Source: Pseudomonas nitroreducens NBRC 12694 (GTDB lineage Bacteria; Pseudomonadota; Gammaproteobacteria; Pseudomonadales; Pseudomonadaceae). From it: a DNA stretch of 64,000 nucleotides. Under the pieces are notes generated by a model, which had not been told where the DNA came from, made no database searches, and worked only from the letters and a program-made list of their open reading frames with translations. The position numbers and the translations under genes are program-made. The stretch is taken from NCBI RefSeq assembly GCF_002091755.1, contig NZ_BDAI01000010.1, forward strand, positions 124,001 through 188,000, in the 5' to 3' direction. The first letter of the stretch is position 1. Every line of letters starts with the position of its first letter. This document shows, piece by piece, positions 34,020-42,475 of the stretch.

Positions 34020-34967
34020 TCAGCGAGCCTGGTTGCGCGCGTCGATGAAGCGCAGCCCGCGATACAGCGCCTCGATCTTCGGCAGTTCGCACCCGGACCG
34101 GCGTGCAGCTTCCAGTGGCGCCGCGTAGATAGCGCCCAGCTCCAGCGGTCGGCGCTGGGCGAAGTCATGGTACATGCTCGGCAGGTAGTCAGGCATGGCA
34201 TCCGTGGAGCTGAGCATGGCGCCAACAATGCCCGGAGGCAGCGAATGCCCGCAGGCGGCGGCGCCGGCGATGACTTCTTCCATCAGCTCGGCGACCAGGG
34301 CGCGGCTGTCAGGGTTGTCCATGATCGCCCGCGTGCCGCTGTCGAGCAGCACGGAGAGGCCGTTGTAGGGGATGTTCCAGACCAGCTTCTGCCAGCGCGC
34401 CTGCTCCAGGTTGGGCATGGCGTTGGAGTCCAGGCCCGCGCTGCGAAACAGTGCGGCGCCCTCCTCCACTATCGCCTGGCGCGCCTCGGCCTCGTCGGCA
34501 GGGCCGGAGTGATAGCCGATGTTGACGCCGCCGAAGGCCTGGTGCTCGATCACACCCGGCTCGGCGCGATGCACGCAGATGAAGCACAGTCCACCCAGCA
34601 GATGGATGTGCTCGGGCAACAGAGCCCGCAATTGGTCTTCCACGGCGAGGCCGTTCTGCAGCAGCAGGACCTTCGCCCCCTGTGCAGCGGCCTGAATGAT
34701 CAGCGGCGCGAGGTCGGCGTTACTGGTGGTCTTGGCGCCCACCAGCAGCCAATCGCAGGGCGGCATCTTCGCCACGTCGGCATAGGCATTCACTGGCGCC
34801 AGGCTCAGCGTGCCATGCACCTGGCTGTTCAGGCGCAGACCGTTCTGCGCGACAGCGGGGTATTCGCTGCGCAGCAGGAAATGCACGTCGTGGCCGGCAC
34901 GGGCCAGCATCAGGCCGTAGAAACCGCCAATGGCGCCGGTTCCGATGATGCCGATTCGCAGATTCAT
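34020..34967 (-). CDS. ketopantoate reductase-like protein (PanE family)
   Basis: A 315-residue two-domain dehydrogenase. The Rossmann motif IGIIGTGAIGGFYG is at the N terminus and the catalytic Lys lies in the helix WQKLVWNIPYNGL. The family reduces 2-dehydropantoate to pantoate with NADPH. Several pseudomonad paralogues have unknown substrates, so the assignment to pantothenate synthesis is not certain. Its ATG overlaps the stop of the thioredoxin-like gene by one base (TGATG), with AGGAG inside that gene, so translation is coupled. Confidence 0.85.
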   Translation of the reverse strand: MNLRIGIIGTGAIGGFYGLMLARAGHDVHFLLRSEYPAVAQNGLRLNSQVHGTLSLAPVNAYADVAKMPPCDWLLVGAKTTSNADLAPLIIQAAAQGAKVLLLQNGLAVEDQLRALLPEHIHLLGGLCFICVHRAEPGVIEHQAFGGVNIGYHSGPADEAEARQAIVEEGAALFRSAGLDSNAMPNLEQARWQKLVWNIPYNGLSVLLDSGTRAIMDNPDSRALVAELMEEVIAGAAACGHSLPPGIVGAMLSSTDAMPDYLPSMYHDFAQRRPLELGAIYAAPLEAARRSGCELPKIEALYRGLRFIDARNQAR

Positions 34968-35353
34968 CAAGGCAACTCCTCAGCAGGGCGCGACAGCGCA
35001 TCGCGCAGGGCTTGGATCAGGGGTTCGGGGCGCAGGGGGGCATGGATAGCGCCCAGGAAGTGGCCGTCACGCACCAGGAACAGGGAAGGCAGGTGGAAGA
35101 CTTCGTAGCGCTCGACCAGGCCGCCGCTGTGCCCGGCATCGATCCAGCACAGGCGAGCCACCGGCAGGTGGAACTGCGGCAGAGCCTGCCGCGCCCAGCG
35201 ACAGGTGGAGCAGCCTTCACCAGTGAAAATCAGCAGCGACACGCCCGGCAGCTCCAGCAGCCGGCGGTCGGCATCCAGGTCGGTCAGCTCCAGGGCCGGC
35301 ACTATACTCAAGGTGCCACCACTATAAAGATTGCAGTCGGAGCGTTCCGTCAT
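34967..35353 (-). CDS. thioredoxin-like protein
   Basis: A protein of up to 128 residues with a thioredoxin fold: the redox pair CSTC at 48-51 in TGEGCSTCRWARQ and a cis-proline in YEVFHLPSLFLV. No signal peptide is visible, so it is cytoplasmic. The start is uncertain. The ATG used here overlaps the start codon of the divergent PilZ gene; TTG at 35311 would shorten the protein to 114 residues. It is translationally coupled to the PanE-like gene downstream. Confidence 0.75.
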   Translation of the reverse strand: MTERSDCNLYSGGTLSIVPALELTDLDADRRLLELPGVSLLIFTGEGCSTCRWARQALPQFHLPVARLCWIDAGHSGGLVERYEVFHLPSLFLVRDGHFLGAIHAPLRPEPLIQALRDALSRPAEELP

Positions 35354-35771
35354 GCGTCAGTTCCTGCGTCACCCTTGCGATTTTCCGGTCGAGCTGGTCA
35401 TCCGCAAACAGACTTTCCTGCCGCGCCAGCGGTTGCACAATATCAGCCTGGGCGGCGTCGCGTGCAATTCGCCACGGGGCTTTCGCCGCGGCACCTCCAT
35501 CGAACTGCGCATCCCCCTGCTGGGCGACTCCGCCCGCTACCCCGGCATCATCGCCTGGAGCCGCAAGCAGGCCAGCGACTATCGCGTGGGCATCGCCTTC
35601 ATCGACGAGGACACGCTTTTCCGGGCACGCATGGTGGAGCAGGTCTGCCAGATCGAGCAGTACCGCCGCCAGCGGGAGCGGGCCAGCGGCAACAGCCTGC
35701 CTTTCGAGGACCTGGCACTGGAGTGGATCGCGCAGAACGCCGCGGACTTCCCATTGTTTTGCGCGGTCTGA
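35352..35771 (+). CDS. PilZ-domain protein
   Basis: A 139-residue protein with the c-di-GMP binding signature. The RxxxR motif is RQFLR right at the N terminus, and the second motif N-x-S-x-x-G appears as NISLGG. The rest of the small barrel follows (GTSIELRIPLL, YRVGIAFID) and a short helical tail. It is predicted to bind cyclic di-GMP and signal to an unknown partner. GGAG lies 9 bases before the ATG. The promoter must lie inside the start of the divergent thioredoxin-like gene. Confidence 0.82.
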   Translation: MRQFLRHPCDFPVELVIRKQTFLPRQRLHNISLGGVACNSPRGFRRGTSIELRIPLLGDSARYPGIIAWSRKQASDYRVGIAFIDEDTLFRARMVEQVCQIEQYRRQRERASGNSLPFEDLALEWIAQNAADFPLFCAV

Positions 35772-35951
35772 TCGACGTCGCGCAGAAAGTTGCGCAAATG
35801 CCCGTGTTGCGGGCACTTTCCTGCATCGAGCCATTGTCGAGGTCACGCCTGAACGGTTAAGGTTCGGGTTCCCCTTAGCGACACATTTGCCTGCGCCCCA
35901 TCGCACGGGGATTTCTGGCGGCCGGCACCCGTGACCTGATTGAGTACCACG

Positions 35952-37028
35952 ATGGCTGATTTACAGATCGACGACCTTAACGTTGCCTCCAACGAGACAC
36001 TGATCACGCCGGAGCAGCTCAAGCGCGAAATCCCCCTGACCGATGCCGCCCTGCGCACCGTCGCCAATGGCCGCCAGGTCGTCCGCGACATCCTCGACGG
36101 CAAGGACCACCGCCTGTTCGTGGTGATCGGCCCCTGCTCGATCCACGACATCAAGGCCGCCCACGAATACGCCGAGCGCCTGAAGGTGCTGGCCGCGGAA
36201 GTCTCCGACACCCTGTTCCTGGTGATGCGCGTGTACTTCGAGAAGCCGCGTACCACCGTCGGCTGGAAGGGCCTGATCAACGACCCGTACCTGGACGACT
36301 CCTTCAAGATCCAGGACGGCCTGCACATCGGCCGCCAGCTGCTGCGCGACCTCGCCGAGATGGGCCTGCCCACCGCCACCGAAGCGCTCGACCCGATCTC
36401 CCCGCAGTACCTGCAGGACCTGATCAGCTGGTCGGCCATCGGCGCGCGCACCACCGAATCCCAGACCCACCGCGAGATGGCCTCCGGCCTGTCCTCGGCG
36501 GTCGGCTTCAAGAACGGCACCGACGGCAGCCTGACCGTGGCGATCAACGCCCTGCAGTCGGTTTCCAGCCCGCACCGTTTCCTGGGCATCAATCAGGAAG
36601 GCGGCGTCTCCATCGTCACCACCAAGGGCAACGCCTACGGCCACGTGGTGCTGCGCGGCGGCAACGGCAAGCCGAACTATGACTCGGTCAGCGTCGCCCT
36701 GTGCGAGCAGGAACTGACCAAGGCGAAGATCCCGCTCAACGTGATGGTCGACTGCAGCCACGCCAATTCCAACAAGGACCCGGCCCTGCAGCCGCTGGTG
36801 ATGGACAACGTCGCCAACCAGATCGCCGAAGGTAATAATTCCATCGTCGGCCTGATGGTCGAAAGCCACCTGGGCTGGGGCGCTCAGCCAATCCCGAAGG
36901 ATCTGTGCCAGCTGAAATACGGCGTGTCGATCACCGACGCCTGCATCGACTGGGACACCACCGAGAAGGCCGTGCGCAGCATGCATGCCAAGCTCAAGGA
37001 CGTCCTGCCCAAGCGCCAGCGCGGCTGA
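35952..37028 (+). CDS. 3-deoxy-7-phosphoheptulonate synthase (DAHP synthase, class I)
   Basis: A 358-residue class I (AroFGH-type) DAHP synthase, the first step of aromatic amino acid synthesis. It condenses PEP with erythrose 4-phosphate. Motifs include LFVVIGPCSIHDIKAA, MRVYFEKPRTTVGWKGL, IGARTTESQTHREMASGL and VDCSHANSNKDP. The ATG at 35952 gives the usual length; a TTG four codons earlier is less likely. Feedback specificity (Tyr, Phe or Trp) cannot be read with confidence. The 180-base leader contains a TGCCCG/CGGGCA hairpin at about 35799-35816. Confidence 0.95.
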   Translation: MADLQIDDLNVASNETLITPEQLKREIPLTDAALRTVANGRQVVRDILDGKDHRLFVVIGPCSIHDIKAAHEYAERLKVLAAEVSDTLFLVMRVYFEKPRTTVGWKGLINDPYLDDSFKIQDGLHIGRQLLRDLAEMGLPTATEALDPISPQYLQDLISWSAIGARTTESQTHREMASGLSSAVGFKNGTDGSLTVAINALQSVSSPHRFLGINQEGGVSIVTTKGNAYGHVVLRGGNGKPNYDSVSVALCEQELTKAKIPLNVMVDCSHANSNKDPALQPLVMDNVANQIAEGNNSIVGLMVESHLGWGAQPIPKDLCQLKYGVSITDACIDWDTTEKAVRSMHAKLKDVLPKRQRG

Positions 37029-37047
37029 CGCTTCGAGCGGATAGGAA

Positions 37048-37074
37048 GAAGCCGGGCAGATGCCCGGCTTTTTC
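37048..37074 (+). terminator. terminator of the DAHP synthase gene
   Basis: GCCGGGCA/TGCCCGGC stem followed by five T, about 20 bases past the stop. Confidence 0.88.
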
Positions 37075-37101
37075 TTTGGCAAATTCTGCACCGGTGCTTT
37101 T

Positions 37102-37175
37102 TGTAGGAGCGAGCCTGCTCGCGAATCGCTTGACGCTGGGTAGAAACACCGTTTGCGAGCATGCTCGCTCCTACA
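37102..37175. repeat. REP inverted pair
   Basis: TGTAGGAGCGAGCCTGCTCG and its near-perfect inverse TTTGCGAGCATGCTCGCTCC ending in TACA, separated by about 26 bases. Confidence 0.85.
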
Positions 37176-37208
37176 GAACTTCTGCCGGAAATGGAATTCC
37201 ATCAGGCA

Positions 37209-37237
37209 TAAAAAAGCCCGGCATTGGCCGGGCTTTT
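37209..37237 (-). terminator. terminator of the acetyltransferase gene
   Basis: AGCCCGGC/GCCGGGCT stem with a six-base T run on the minus strand, 20 bases past the stop. Confidence 0.85.
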
Positions 37238-37256
37238 CATTTCTGCGCCCTGATGA

Positions 37257-37541
37257 TCAGAGCGCAGTATCAGTGTGGCGCTGGCGGCGCTCCAGGTAAC
37301 GCTCCACATAGGAGCACGACGGGATTACGCTGTAGCCCTTGCGCTCGGCGAACTGCAGCGCGTGTTCGGTGAGGGCGGCGGCGATGCCGCGGCCGCGAAG
37401 GCTGTCCGGAACGAAAGTGCGATAGATGTCGAGCGTCTGCTTGCCCAGATCCATGTAGGCCAGATAGGCGCGATGACCATCAACAGTCGTTACGAACTGG
37501 TGGCTGGTTTCATCATGCTGGATGGACAACGACTCACTCAC
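37257..37541 (-). CDS. short GNAT-type N-acetyltransferase (NATD1/YidJ-like)
   Basis: A 94-residue minimal GNAT protein. It holds the acetyl-CoA pyrophosphate loop VPDSLRGRGIAAALTEHAL and the strand GYSVIPSCSYVERYLER, characteristic of the single-domain Gcn5-related family. The start is GTG, supported by AAGGAGA five bases before it. It lies 22 bases after the 424-residue membrane protein gene and is probably co-transcribed. The acetylated substrate is unknown. Confidence 0.85.
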   Translation of the reverse strand: MSESLSIQHDETSHQFVTTVDGHRAYLAYMDLGKQTLDIYRTFVPDSLRGRGIAAALTEHALQFAERKGYSVIPSCSYVERYLERRQRHTDTAL

Positions 37542-37563
37542 TTGCTCTCTCCTTCCGGGGGCC

Positions 37564-38838
37564 TCACAACATGACCCGCACCTGATTGATCTTGTTCAGG
37601 CGGAGGAACATTTCTGCCGAGCCGGTCCCCATCAGGACCGTGATATAGGCTCGACCGTTCTCCACCTTGTGCAGCACACCCTGGTAATAGGCACCATCGA
37701 ACGTGATGAACTGCAGGCGCTTGCCGGTGTACTGGACAAGGCTTTCAACGCTAACGAACTCATATTGCTGCGTTCTGGCCTGCGACTCAACCGTTTCTTG
37801 GGCCGAAACCATTTGATATTGGCTTTCCGGCGTGATTTTTTTCTTCAGCGGGTCGACCCAGGCGAATCCCAGCGGTGTAACCGACTGCTGGTTTACTAAG
37901 ACGACCGGATGCAGCATCTGAATCACATCCTTGGGCTCGAAAAATTGCAGGCCGTCCCAGGCCATACCCTCACTGGGGGTCAGCTCAACGCGCAGCGAGC
38001 GCGGGTCTTCCAGGTAACGGCCGTAAGCCTCGAGCACCGGCTTGTCCAGGGCGATACGCTGTTGGCGCAGCGCCTTGTCGAACTGTTCCAGCGAAAGCGC
38101 GGTATACGCCTTCTGGTCCACGCCCAGCTTGCCCCGGCAGAATTCGCTGACTCGGCGCTGGTACTGGTTGTCATTCATCTCGACGACGACCTGAGACACC
38201 CGCGGAGGGTTCACACGCATATCGCCCGGGCGCTCGGAGACGTTCATCAGCGTCATGCTGGTGTGCATGTCCAGCATGTCGCGGGTGTCGCTACGCAGGT
38301 CGAAGGTCAGGGTCTGCGCGCCCGGCTGCAGGCGGTAGGAGAACTCGATGTCCGATTCGAGGGTGCGGTAACCCATCTGCAGCAACTCATCGACACCGAT
38401 GTTGCGTACGTTGCCGCAGGCCACTTCGCTCATGGCGGTGAAGGCGCTCTTCTCCGCCGGCTGGGCGTACAGCGACTGCATGAACGGGCCATGAATCTGC
38501 AGTTCAACGCCCTTCAGGTCCACCGCCATCTGCTCCGGCAGCTTGCCCTCGCCCAGGCGCTCCTTGAAGCTGAGCAGTTCGCGCAGGCCATTGAACTTCA
38601 ACTGTGCATGGGAAACCTTCAGGCTGTCACCGGCCATTGGCACCCTGATCACCACATTCTGCAGCCCCACCCGACCGTCGAAGGACGAGGAAATGCCACC
38701 GTAGGTGATCTCCATGAATGGCGAAACACGAGCGATTGCGTCGTTCACCACACTGCGCACAGAGAGCCAGAGCGACGCCTTGATGATCAGGGCGATCGCG
38801 ACGACGGCAAAGAGGGACCACTTGAGAATCTTCGACAT
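37564..38838 (-). CDS. uncharacterised membrane-anchored protein
   Basis: A 424-residue protein I do not recognise. One N-terminal membrane segment (WSLFAVVAIALIIKASLWLSV) is followed by a large, probably periplasmic domain. Early strands resemble AsmA-like beta proteins (FMEITYGGISSSFDGRVGLQNVVIRVP), and there are two cysteines (VACGN, EFCRG). The last 70 residues (YEFVSVESLVQYTGKRLQFI, YQGVLHKVENGRAYITVLMG) read like a small SH3-like barrel. The ATG at 38838 is preferred to a GTG three codons earlier. Function is unknown. Confidence 0.7.
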   Translation of the reverse strand: MSKILKWSLFAVVAIALIIKASLWLSVRSVVNDAIARVSPFMEITYGGISSSFDGRVGLQNVVIRVPMAGDSLKVSHAQLKFNGLRELLSFKERLGEGKLPEQMAVDLKGVELQIHGPFMQSLYAQPAEKSAFTAMSEVACGNVRNIGVDELLQMGYRTLESDIEFSYRLQPGAQTLTFDLRSDTRDMLDMHTSMTLMNVSERPGDMRVNPPRVSQVVVEMNDNQYQRRVSEFCRGKLGVDQKAYTALSLEQFDKALRQQRIALDKPVLEAYGRYLEDPRSLRVELTPSEGMAWDGLQFFEPKDVIQMLHPVVLVNQQSVTPLGFAWVDPLKKKITPESQYQMVSAQETVESQARTQQYEFVSVESLVQYTGKRLQFITFDGAYYQGVLHKVENGRAYITVLMGTGSAEMFLRLNKINQVRVML

Positions 38839-39075
38839 GGAAGGCACATCCTGGATTGTGCGAGAGCGGGGCGCAGGGATAGTGGCAGCTTAACAGCACA
38901 CCCTCGACCTCTCTATGAGAGCTGCGAGAATTTGCGTGCACAGCGCACAGATATCGCCCGAATTTAGTGGCCGCTGGATGACCCACCAGTCAGTCAAAAC
39001 GCTTTACGCTCCAGGTCCGCGTCAGTATGTTCTGGCCCACTTCAACCCACGGACTCCAACCCAGGACTCTCTGCC

Positions 39076-39765
39076 ATGAGTGAGCTGATCAGCTACCAAT
39101 TCGAAGACGGCATCGCCACCCTGACCCTGAACAACGGCAAGGTGAACGCCATCTCTCCCGCGGTCATCGAAGCCTTCAACCAGGCCCTGGACCAGGCGGA
39201 GAAGGACCGCGCCATCGTCATCGTCACCGGCCAGCCCGGCATCCTCTCCGGCGGCTATGACCTCAAGGTGATGACCTCCGGGCCTGAAAACGCCGTGAAT
39301 CTGGTCGCTGCCGGTTCGACCCTGGCGCGCCGCATGCTTTCCCACCCTTTCCCCATCATCGTCGCCTGCACCGGCCACGCAGTAGCGAAAGGCGCGTTCA
39401 TTCTGCTCTCGGCGGACTACCGCATCGGCGTCGATGGTCCGTTCCAGATCGGCCTGAACGAAGTGGCCATCGGCATGACCATGCACCACGTCGGCATTGA
39501 GCTGGCCCGTGATCGCCTGCGCCGCTCCGCCTTCACCCGCTCGGTGGTGAATGCCGAGATGTTCAACCCGCGTGACGCCGTGGATGCCGGCTTCCTCGAC
39601 AAGGTGGTGCCGGCAGAACAGCTCCAGGCCGCCGCCCTGGAAGCCGCACAGCACCTGAAGAAGCTGAACATGACTGCCCACCGCAATACCAAGCTGAAGG
39701 TGCGCAAGCAGTTGCTGGAAACCCTCGACAAGTCCATCGAGCTGGACAAGAACCACCTGGCCTGA
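39076..39765 (+). CDS. enoyl-CoA hydratase/isomerase family protein
   Basis: A 229-residue crotonase-fold protein. The oxyanion segments are GILSGGYDLKVM and TGHAVAKGAFILLSADYRIG. The second acidic catalytic residue common in true hydratases is partly retained (IGLNEVAIGM), but the sequence is shorter than typical enoyl-CoA hydratases (about 257). Substrate uncertain; beta-oxidation or an isomerase-type step is possible. It stands alone with its own terminator. Confidence 0.82.
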   Translation: MSELISYQFEDGIATLTLNNGKVNAISPAVIEAFNQALDQAEKDRAIVIVTGQPGILSGGYDLKVMTSGPENAVNLVAAGSTLARRMLSHPFPIIVACTGHAVAKGAFILLSADYRIGVDGPFQIGLNEVAIGMTMHHVGIELARDRLRRSAFTRSVVNAEMFNPRDAVDAGFLDKVVPAEQLQAAALEAAQHLKKLNMTAHRNTKLKVRKQLLETLDKSIELDKNHLA

Positions 39766-39779
39766 TCGCCTGAGAACGC

Positions 39780-39806
39780 AAAGCCCGGCCTGTGCCGGGC
39801 TTTTTC
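39780..39806 (+). terminator. terminator of the crotonase-family gene
   Basis: AAGCCCGGC/GCCGGGCTT stem with a run of five T, 15 bases past the stop. Confidence 0.88.
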
Positions 39807-39922
39807 ATGCCCAAATTATTACCCAAAAAGCAACACTGATTAATCCTGTTTGCTATTTTTCAAAAATTATTACGCATTAATCTATAGATGAACCCAAGCA
39901 AAACCAACCGGAGGTGTTCATC

Positions 39923-40114
39923 ATGAAACTTAACATCATCGCCGCCAGCGTTCTGGCCGCCGCTACTGCCTTTGCCGCTCAAGCCAGCTTCGCCGAAGAG
40001 TCCCCGCTGATGCAGGACCGCATGGTTCACATGACCCAGGCCGCCATCCAGCAGCAACAGTCCGAGCAGTCTGCCAGCAAGGTGAATGTCGAAGCCGCTG
40101 CCAAGCAGGGCTAA
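39923..40114 (+). CDS. small secreted protein of unknown function
   Basis: A 63-residue exported protein. A clear signal peptide ends at ASFAEE, leaving about 37 residues rich in Gln, Ser and Ala (AAIQQQQSEQSASKVNVEAA) with no cysteine. GGAGG lies 8 bases before the ATG, and a notably AT-rich stretch upstream (39820-39900) is a likely promoter area. It has its own terminator. Function is unknown. The strong translation signals suggest real expression. Confidence 0.75.
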   Translation: MKLNIIAASVLAAATAFAAQASFAEESPLMQDRMVHMTQAAIQQQQSEQSASKVNVEAAAKQG

Positions 40115-40173
40115 GACCTTTACGCCCCTCCAGCCGCCTGCAGCAGGTGACGTCATGCAGTCGAGCCCGAAGC

Positions 40174-40201
40174 CGAAAGCCCGGCCTGAAGCCGGGCTTT
40201 T
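40174..40201. terminator. bidirectional terminator
   Basis: AAAGCCCGGC/GCCGGGCTTT stem between the small secreted protein gene and the convergent macro-domain gene. Confidence 0.85.
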
Positions 40202-40220
40202 CAGAGTCGATGACGCAGCC

Positions 40221-40724
40221 TCAGGGCCTTTCGGCGGCCTCGACTCCCCGGCGGTAGGTCTCGTAGACCCACACAGTGGCGGCCAGGTCTCCCAGGTAAC
40301 GCTCCACCAGCGGCTTGACTTCCTTCCACTCCAACCCGCCAACCCCTGTTGCCAGACAGGGCAGAGCCACGCTTTCGATGCGCTCGCTCTGCAGGTATTT
40401 GGCCAAATCCTTCAGGCAATGGCTGACATTCTCCAGTGTCGCTCCGGCTGGCTTTGCGCCGCGCCCCTCGCCCTGCATGCCCTGGGTGAGCAGGTTGACG
40501 ATGCAGCGGGTGGAGCCATCGGCGTCCACGCCCGACCAGATCCAGATCGCACCCGGTTTGGGCGCATTCGAGTGCGACGCATGACGGTAGTCGCGAACCA
40601 TCGACGGCCAGCGCTCGCGCAAGTCCAGCGCCAGGCCGCTGTCAAAATGGTCCTGCGGCGCAATGCCGTGCGCGATGACCTGGGCCTTGCTCAGCAGAAT
40701 GTCGCCTTCAACGTATCGAATCAT
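40221..40724 (-). CDS. macro-domain protein (ADP-ribose binding)
   Basis: A 167-residue single macro domain. The N-terminal MIRYVEGDILLSKAQVIAHG and the phosphate-binding loop ALPCLATGVGGLEW are the family signatures. Such proteins bind ADP-ribose and may remove it from proteins, nucleic acids or O-acetyl-ADP-ribose. No partner ADP-ribosyltransferase gene is adjacent. The ATG at 40724 has AAGGAA upstream. A longer start is rejected because it adds residues outside the fold. Confidence 0.83.
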   Translation of the reverse strand: MIRYVEGDILLSKAQVIAHGIAPQDHFDSGLALDLRERWPSMVRDYRHASHSNAPKPGAIWIWSGVDADGSTRCIVNLLTQGMQGEGRGAKPAGATLENVSHCLKDLAKYLQSERIESVALPCLATGVGGLEWKEVKPLVERYLGDLAATVWVYETYRRGVEAAERP

Positions 40725-41008
40725 GGGGAGTTCCTTGCGTCCGGGGTGTCCGTGGCAGCTTCGCGCCACCACCTGATATCCAAGCTACGCCCGGTAGCCT
40801 CCCCCTCCTTGACGAGGGTCAAGCAGCCATGAAGACCGCCAGAGTCCCGGAAACATCCGACGAGGTCCCGCCACCCGCAGCCTTGCGCCTGGCCGTTGCA
40901 CCGCCATCTATCAATTCGCCTGATACCGGGAACCAACCATCATCGTTATTCAATCGAAATAACCAAAGCGACACTGGGCCATCCCATCCCGGAACCCGAG
41001 TCGCCAGC

Positions 41009-41230
41009 ATGAACCGCCAAGCCCACCGCTATGCCCGCAACGGCGCCCTCGCTGCCCTGGGGCTCTACACCATCGTGATCCTGGTGGTCACGGCGCTCAC
41101 TGCCGGCTTCGACGGCGCCCGCCGTGCTCCAGTGGACAATGTCGACCGCAACGGGCTCTTCGAGCGATTCAACCAGGCGGTGCCCGTCGCGCTGCAAGGT
41201 ATCCATGCCGCCCTCACTCCCCACTCCTGA
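41009..41230 (+). CDS. possible small membrane protein
   Basis: An open frame of 73 residues with a basic N terminus and one convincing transmembrane segment (GALAALGLYTIVILVVTALTAG). The ribosome site is weak, and I recognise no family. It precedes the CorA gene on the same strand by about 90 bases. The positive-inside arrangement favours a real membrane protein, but it could be spurious. Confidence 0.42.
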   Translation: MNRQAHRYARNGALAALGLYTIVILVVTALTAGFDGARRAPVDNVDRNGLFERFNQAVPVALQGIHAALTPHS

Positions 41231-41322
41231 CTGCACGTCACTGGCGCGTCTCGCCAGGCTGGCCAACACTCAAATCCTGCAGAACGATTCCCGACCGATC
41301 CGATAGCAGCGTGGGTTTCAGC

Positions 41323-42294
41323 ATGGGCCGAGTCATCGCTTCCGCCGTCTACAGCAAGGGCCGCAAGGTTTCCGACATCCCGCTTGAGGACGGCTATCGC
41401 TGGGCTTGCCAGCCCGATCACTTCGTCTGGACCGGCCTGCAGGAGCCAACGCCGGAAGAAATGTTCAACCTGCAACGGCAGTTCAATCTCCACGAACTGG
41501 CTGTCTCCGACGCCCTGGAAAAGCACAGCCGGCCGAAGCTGGAAACCTTCGGCGATGCGCTGTTCATCGTCATCTATTCGCCGATCCGCGCCGATAGCCG
41601 GCTGATGTTCGTCGAAACCCACCTGTTTGCCGGCATCGGCTACATCATCAGTGCACGCCATGGTTTCTCCCAGTCCTATGCCCAGGTCAGGCAACGCTGC
41701 GAAGCCCGGCCGCTGCTGCTGGCCCATGGCACCGACTTCGTGCTCTACGCCCTGCTGGATTTCGTGATGAGCAACTACGAACCGGTGGTGGAGGCCATAC
41801 GCGAGGAGATCGAGGAAGTGGAGCAACAAGTACTGCGCAAGTCACTGACCCAGGAGCAGATCGAGAAAATCTACGGCCTGCGCCGCGAGGTACTCAAGCT
41901 CAAGCACTACGCCGCGCCCATGGTGGAAATCTGCCAGGAACTGCAGCGCCTGGACTTCCCCTTCATCGACAAGCAGATGCGGCCCTACTTCCGCGACGTG
42001 GCGATCCACGTGAACCGCCTGCTGGAAGACCTCACTACCTTGCGCGATGTCGCCAGCCAGACCATCGAAGTCGGGCTGGCGCTGGAGTCTTCACGGCAGA
42101 GCGTGGTGCAGCGCAAATTCGCTGCCTGGGCGGCCATCCTCGCCTTCCCCACCGCCGTGGCCGGTATCTACGGGATGAACTTCGAATACATCCCGGAACT
42201 GCATTGGCACTACGGCTACTTCCTGATCATGGGGCTGCTGGCGCTGGGCTGCGTCGGGCTATACATCAGCTTCAAGCAGGCGGATTGGCTATAG
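41323..42294 (+). CDS. corA: CorA-family magnesium/cobalt transporter
   Basis: A 323-residue CorA protein. A soluble N-terminal funnel domain and a long stalk helix are followed by two membrane helices at the C terminus. The selectivity signature is intact as YGMNFEYIPEL, after the first helix. It forms a pentameric channel for Mg2+ (and Co2+). The ATG at 41323 is used; a GTG four codons earlier is possible. This is the second CorA-superfamily gene in the window; the other (cmaX) lacks the GMN triplet. Confidence 0.92.
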   Translation: MGRVIASAVYSKGRKVSDIPLEDGYRWACQPDHFVWTGLQEPTPEEMFNLQRQFNLHELAVSDALEKHSRPKLETFGDALFIVIYSPIRADSRLMFVETHLFAGIGYIISARHGFSQSYAQVRQRCEARPLLLAHGTDFVLYALLDFVMSNYEPVVEAIREEIEEVEQQVLRKSLTQEQIEKIYGLRREVLKLKHYAAPMVEICQELQRLDFPFIDKQMRPYFRDVAIHVNRLLEDLTTLRDVASQTIEVGLALESSRQSVVQRKFAAWAAILAFPTAVAGIYGMNFEYIPELHWHYGYFLIMGLLALGCVGLYISFKQADWL

Positions 42295-42326
42295 AGACCA
42301 TCGGCGGCCATTCGGCGACGCGGAAC

Positions 42327-42397
42327 GTAAGATGGCGTGGAACGCAGCGATACACGCATCGGCCTGCATGGGTGTCGCTGCGCTCCACCCATCCTAC
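42327..42397. repeat. imperfect inverted repeat, intergenic
   Basis: GTGGAACGCAGCGATACA and TGGGTGTCGCTGCGCTCCAC pair to form a long stem. A recurrent type of intergenic palindrome in pseudomonads, ending in ATCCTAC. No gene lies here. Confidence 0.6.
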
Positions 42398-42429
42398 AAA
42401 AACTGTTCAGCCTGACATCTGCACAAACG

Positions 42430-42457
42430 AAAACGCCGCTCATCTGAGCGGCGTTTT
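42430..42457. terminator. bidirectional terminator
   Basis: AAAACGCCGCTC/GAGCGGCGTTTT stem between convergent corA and the amidotransferase gene. Confidence 0.88.
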
Positions 42458-42475
42458 CAGTCAGCACGGCAGAAA

